Origin: Astrothelium macrocarpum
Lineage: Eukaryota > Ascomycota > Dothideomycetes > Trypetheliales > Trypetheliaceae
Length of the DNA stretch: 64,000 bases
Reading direction: 5' to 3'
NCBI GenBank assembly: GCA_021030915.1
Contig: JAGEMR010000085.1
Location: forward strand, 1 to 64,000
The translations under genes were made by a program, and so were the position numbers. Positions 59,216-64,000 of the stretch are shown here, piece by piece. Under the pieces are notes generated by a model that was not told the DNA's origin, made no database searches, and saw nothing but the letters and a program-made list of their open reading frames with translations. The stretch's first letter is position 1, and each line of letters begins with the position of its first letter.

Positions 59216-61469
59216 TAGTGACCGATAGGATATTATATGAATTCTGTAAGACCCATTCAATGAATAATTATAAATTTTAAATTCTTTAAAATATTGGAAT
59301 GTTTTATTGATACAACGTCGTGATTCTGATATCCTCGTTGGTATAAAAAAAGATAAAAAGAATTCTTTTAAATCAGTAAATGGTTCTTCTTAACGAATTA
59401 TTCCTCCGTTTTATCGTAAGAATTGTATATTAGGAGACGAATTGATAGAAAGATTCAAGATTAAAATAAATCAGAGACTGGATTATTATAATTCTATTAT
59501 ATTTAATGATATTCTAAAATAATCGGATCATATATAGTAGATCAATTCGAATAAAAATAATTAAAATTTGAAACAATTATTATTAATGAAATAATCTAAT
59601 AAATATTTTTCAATTTTGCTGTTCAGAATTTCGGAATCTTATATTTATCTTTTTTTGATCATAATCTGCATTCTAAATCTGCTATTTATATTAATTTAAG
59701 GACCATTTTTATTGGATCAGAAGTAAGATATAACCAGTCGTATCATCATATCTGGAAATCAATCGTATATTTTAAATAATTCGAATGTAATAGGTCAGAA
59801 TGCCGTTATAAATAGCCGAATTAATGGCCAAATATAAGGTAATCAAGATAGTATACGACGCCAAAATCTATCCACAACATCAGTTAATTCTTTATAATTA
59901 GGAAATAGTAATGGCAGTGAATTTTTAAATCATTCCCTTCAATATGGTCATTTAAATAATAATGAATCGAAAAATGAATAAGAGAATAAGAATGAGATAT
60001 TTGATGGATATCGAATTTATACGGGATTTATCGGAAATATTCTGGCGACGTTATCTTATATAATAGAAGATTCAAATTTTTGAATTGAAATTTGCTAATC
60101 ATCAGATTATTTCAATCAAAATTTTTATTATTTTATTATAATCAATTATATTCATATGATAGCATTTTTCTCACAATACCGTCATATTCCATTCTAATGA
60201 TGAAATCGAACGTAAGGGAACTTATGGCTGAATTTGCGTCATTATTAGGGACCTCTCCAAATCTGAAGAATATAACAAGAAACGAGAATACGAGAATCAA
60301 TTTATGTCAATTTCGATAGACTAACGATTTCACGAATCTGGTAGATCAGTTTATTACAATCATGATACTGATTATATAATACATCTGATACTATCATTAA
60401 TTCCAGTAGTCATCTGAGATACGGATAATAATATATAATGACGCGGGAATAAAATCTCGAAATATCAATAATAATGAACGCCTCCAATACGGGGTCCTTT
60501 ATTTGATCGAGAATACTCTTGAGACATAATAGGACGAGTTTATAATTTTTATGCCCTTCCCATTTTCTGACTATGTCTTTAAAGAGGTCCTTAAACATCT
60601 TCCCATTCCGGAGAAATTTAAAGAAACCTCTGCCTCATCCGCCGAATCACAATTTTTCCTTTATGAAGAGGGCACAGGCGGAGAGAATATCAATATAATA
60701 AAAATCCCGCGTAATTCGATAATCATTATCTATGAAAAAAAACGCTTCAGATTCGGACCCCCACTTCCGTTTCTGCTATAAATGCTCCCTATTTTTACGA
60801 AATCCCAAGGGATAGAATAGACTCAATCGAATTATTATTTAATCCACTAAGTCAAATAAATCGAAATCGCCAATAATCCCAAAATTTCCCACGTTCAAAT
60901 TAGCAATCATAAAAAATGGCAATTCGCGATATTCCGTATTATTTGGATCAAAAATATTACCGGTATTCAATCCTTCAACGTTATCAGATAATGGCTCATT
61001 AAAAACGGCACCCCAAAATGGTTCTATTACATCAATTTCTTCTTATAATCTAGCCTTTTTGGCGGATGGGTTTGTCTATTTATCAATATCCGGAAACGCA
61101 GATCGTGGGTCAGGGGATGTGGTATCATACTGGCTACCCTAATCAGATCCCTGATTGGTCACGTTCTTTCGGAATAATTCTGATATGGAAAATGAATTTC
61201 TATTTTGATCAATTCGAAATCCTGGTTCATTTCTCCATAAATACTGGCACTATTTTTTTACGTAAAATAATAAAAAAAAGCCGTAAAATGATTTAAAAAA
61301 AGATTCATTATTTACAAATTTTATATAATCAAAGATTTTTATAATAAGATCGTTATAATATCTGGATATTTCAAATATATTCTGATTCAACCGGAATAAA
61401 TCTGGCGGTAAAATACCTGGTATCTTTCCAAATGCAGTCAAATTGTAATGGATCAATCAGTCTGGTCGC
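59216..61469. other. AT-rich stretch with short unassigned frames
   Basis: Overlapping frames at 60410-60598 (minus; KYKLVLLCLKSILDQ-like charged helix) and 60551-60781 (plus) conflict, and neither is convincing. A plus frame at 61066-61296 (YPETQIVGQGMWYHTGYPNQ, IPDWSRSFGIILIWKMNFYF) has aromatic, protein-like character and may be an exon remnant. Nothing is assigned. Confidence 0.3.
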
Positions 61470-61709
61470 TTATATGCAATTGATCACGTACGAGTCCTCG
61501 CCGAGATGCTCAGCTACTGTCAACAATAAACCGCTATCATGACTTGCAAGCCGCCGGAAGACCCTGCCGTATTTTATCCAACTTTCAAATTTTCTATAAT
61601 AGGATTTTTTATTCTCGGCTTTGAGAATGAGCAATGTTGGATAGATTGCGTGTAGCATTTCCCGTCTACATATTTTTTCGGAAAATTCAGATTTCATCCG
61701 CTCCTCCAA
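61470..61709 (-). pseudogene. Open minus-strand fragment of unknown function
   Basis: A 79-codon open frame in a little-mutated patch: MEERMKSEFSEKICRREMLH, then TLLILKAENKKSYYRKFESW and RVFRRLASHDSGLLLTVAEH. The composition is helical and charged. It starts at an ATG but no upstream promoter or homology is evident. It could be the last exon of a gene reading leftward from the 62 kb patch. Confidence 0.35.
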
Positions 61710-61765
61710 ATGTCTGATAAGATTAGTCTTATGAAAAAGGGCTCATAATTTATCAAATTTTTGGT

Positions 61766-62640
61766 TTGATAATGACTGGTATGACCATTGTTCGCTGGAT
61801 GTATAATATTCGTGTCCAAAGAATACTTCTGGTCGATGGTATTATATATCACGGTACTGTTCGATCCTTTTCAAGGATTTTCGAATGTTTTGTTCAAATT
61901 TCAACGTCGCTTTGTATTGATCTTCGTTTGACCCAGTCGTATCGCTATTTGCTTCATTCGGGCTGCCTCGATTCAGGGACTCTCCGTTCCGCTACTCGTG
62001 ATTCTGTCTGTCTCGAGCAACACTGCCTTGATTTCGGATGCGTGGAATTTTCTGATCTCGGCTCTCTTGAATTGGGTTTTCAATTGCGATGTCATGACAA
62101 TGATGTTCAGGAAATACTTTCAGAACCAGACGTAAGTGTAGAAATAGTGCCTCACGATCTTGCTCAACGCGTGTAATATGGTGAAGCAAAAGCGACTGGT
62201 TTATAATTCTAGTTCGCATAATTTCGTTTGGGATATTTATTCGGGAGAGTCTGATGTAGACAAATTCATTTTCAGTCCAATATAAAGCCGAAATGCCAGG
62301 ACCGGCAGATAAAACGCAGTCTCCAGCGGCAAGTATTGGACAGTTTGTATTGAGTTTGAAAGTTAAAGGAGAAGGTAAAAAGCTGATGATGAAGTTCAAT
62401 TATGCAATCCGTGTATGGTGAATTTGCGTTCGGGCTGTAATGCGCTTGTATGTTTGGGGTTAGCGAGTCGATATTATAGAGATTCGCTAGCCCCAAACAT
62501 GCAAGCGTCGTCCGAGCCATCGATTCATGCACAGACGCACGAAATCCAAATCGCGGAAGGCCATAAAGTCATGCAATTATCTAATCATCGACATTGCCTC
62601 TGTGATAAATTGTAAGGCGTATATACCTGTGGCATGTGTA
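61766..62640. other. Less mutated patch with conflicting frames
   Basis: A plus frame (61766-62176, 136 codons, ending DVSVEIVPHDLAQRV) and a minus frame (62399-61992, 135 codons) overlap; both have mixed composition and I cannot decide which is coding. The minus version (YWTENEFVYIRLSRINIPNE) looks slightly more protein-like. Frames at 62272-62532 (minus) and 62415-62615 (plus) both cross the hairpin at 62443-62507 and encode near-identical peptides because of the palindrome. Confidence 0.3.
62443..62507. repeat. 24-base-arm inverted repeat (hairpin)
   Basis: The left arm CGCTTGTATGTTTGGGGTTA (62443 onward, 24 bases to 62466) and the right arm (62484-62507) are inverted copies with two differences, both C versus T, so they would still pair as G-U in RNA. 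The loop is 17 bases. Weaker inverted similarity seems to extend outward on both sides. It may be the core of a foldback transposon or a structured RNA. Confidence 0.65.
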
Positions 62641-64000
62641 TGAATCAGTACCCGTCTAATGGGGGGACGATGCTCCCAATCATACTGGTCATCTTAGGTC
62701 ACATCAGTCATACATATATGCAGACTTCTACGTCCGATATATATATCCAAATTATGTTCTTGGGAAATCCGTATGCGAATTAATATGATATCATTTTCTG
62801 ATATCTTAAATTGCCTTTTTACGTTCTACCGATTTCTCGTAAAATAAAATCATTCGAATCAAATATCTTATTCCATTAATAATTCTTTATTAAAAATATT
62901 TATTGAATGATTGATATAAATTATTTATAAAATCAAAAATATATTTTAGAATTATATTATATAAATTTTATTAAAATTAATAGAAATATAAATTTTTGAA
63001 AAAAGATTTATTATGATTATTTTGAAATTTTAAATTTTTGATCGAAAATTGGGAAAATTTATTTGGAATAATATTTGATTTTCGAATTATTATTTGATGA
63101 TTAATTTTCTATTATAATATTTTAAAAATTAATTTAATATATTATAGATTTTATTCAAAATTCTTTAATTAATTAAAATATAAAACGGATTTGAAAAGAT
63201 AAATTATTAATTTTTAGAATTATGATTATTTTTTGATGATATTTTGATGAATATTTGAATATTATAATTCGTATTAATAATATTAAAAAATACGAATGAA
63301 TGGAAATAAATTCTTATTTCGATTAAATGATTATTTAATATATATAATACAGGATTTGGTTTTTTAATTTTTAAAAAATATTTTATCAAAAACGAAAAAT
63401 AATCAGAATAAATTAATTCTAATTTATAAATGATAATAATTTTATTTATATTATATTTATTAATCGTTTAATTTATTTTTATTTTTTTAATTTATATTTT
63501 TAAAAATAAAAAATTATATTAATAAATAAATAAAAAATTATTTATTAATATGATATAAAAAAATAATTTCTATAATACATAATTATATCAATAATTATAT
63601 AAAATTAAATAAAATTTTATAAAATAAATAATAATATGAATTATAATATTTATGATATAATAGATATATCAAAATCTTATCATCGAAATAGAATTTTTAT
63701 AATTTCATAAAAATATATCAATTTATAATGATATTTTATTTTTTATTTTATTTATCAAATTCAAATTTGTAATTTTTCTAAATTAATGACCATTTTTTTT
63801 TAATCATATAATTAAATTGAATGGAAAAATATATAAATAATTATGATATTTTTTATAAAAAATTTATAAAAATGGATATTCAATATATCTTTTAAATAAT
63901 GCCGTTAATAACGCATAATAAAATTCTAAATAGATATCTGATCCGCGTCCGCCGACTAGTCCTAAAATTCTCATACGCGAAATTAAATATACCATGGAAG
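62641..64000. other. Terminal stretch, mostly AT-rich
   Basis: 62641-62780 is of balanced composition without a frame. 62800-63900 is nearly pure A/T with poly-T and poly-A runs and holds no readable protein. The last 60 bases are more balanced, suggesting another remnant begins at the window edge. Confidence 0.5.

Noticed and set aside
1..64000. Possibility that the AT-rich sequence is mitochondrial
   Set aside because: No rRNA, tRNA or respiratory-chain genes; nuclear-type retrotransposons, a spliceosomal intron and CAA-to-TAA decay point to nuclear RIP.

Overview
This 64 kb window looks like an AT-rich, repeat-induced point mutation (RIP) compartment of a filamentous ascomycete (Pezizomycotina) nuclear genome. 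The evidence is eukaryotic and fungal: a Tad-clade LINE, a Ty3/gypsy element, a purine-nucleoside-phosphorylase/NACHT/ankyrin NLR gene, a TPR-CHAT gene, an FHA-kinase, and one recognisable 48-base spliceosomal intron. Nearly every recognisable coding frame is broken by TAA, TAG or TGA codons that are single C-to-T or G-to-A transitions away from CAA, CAG, CGA or TGG. In many cases the frame is otherwise preserved over hundreds to thousands of bases without indels. That is what RIP does, rather than ordinary neutral decay. I see no gene I would call fully functional.

Layout. 1-15 kb: a symmetric GC-rich foldback at the extreme left, then decayed reading frames of unknown function (1.8-2.3, 3.2-4.0, 5.9-6.3, 7.5-8.4, 9.96-11.15 and 12.7-14.5 kb) and a 32-base minisatellite (7.0-7.44 kb). 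15.8-21.6 kb: an almost full-length Tad-like LINE on the minus strand, with tandem promoter-like monomers at its 5' end and only about a dozen stops. 21.8-25.0 kb: a minus-strand PNP_UDP-NACHT-ankyrin NLR pseudogene. Its enzyme and NTPase parts are heavily mutated, but its four ankyrin repeats are GC-rich and almost clean. 25.4-25.7 kb: a short unmutated island of unknown nature. 27-36 kb: mostly AT-rich, with an almost intact small basic frame, an FHA-kinase pseudogene and a 427-codon ghost frame. 36.1-36.9 kb: a heptad-repeat coiled-coil gene. 37.3-39.5 kb: an HMT1-type ABC transporter pseudogene. 40-46.5 kb: two unknown decayed genes, a degenerate Ty3/gypsy element and an almost intact unknown frame. 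47.8-51.5 kb: a TPR-CHAT pseudogene with 14 register-perfect 135-base repeats, facing a 281-codon ghost gene (51.8-52.7 kb) across a shared intergenic region. 56.0-56.6 kb: an HD-domain 5'-nucleotidase pseudogene. 57-62.6 kb: unknown ghost frames, a 35/36-base minisatellite and a hairpin. 62.7-64 kb: nearly pure AT.

How the parts relate. The recognisable host-type genes are dominated by classes used in fungal non-self recognition and programmed cell death: an NLR with ankyrin repeats, a TPR-CHAT putative protease, and an FHA-kinase. Such genes are often multicopy and internally repetitive, which makes them RIP substrates. The window is best read as a graveyard of recognition genes and retrotransposons in which ancestral protein architecture can still be read through the mutations. 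The divergent TPR-CHAT/51.8 kb pair is the best candidate for a functional module, in intact form elsewhere. All functional assignments are by eye from motifs; no database search was possible.
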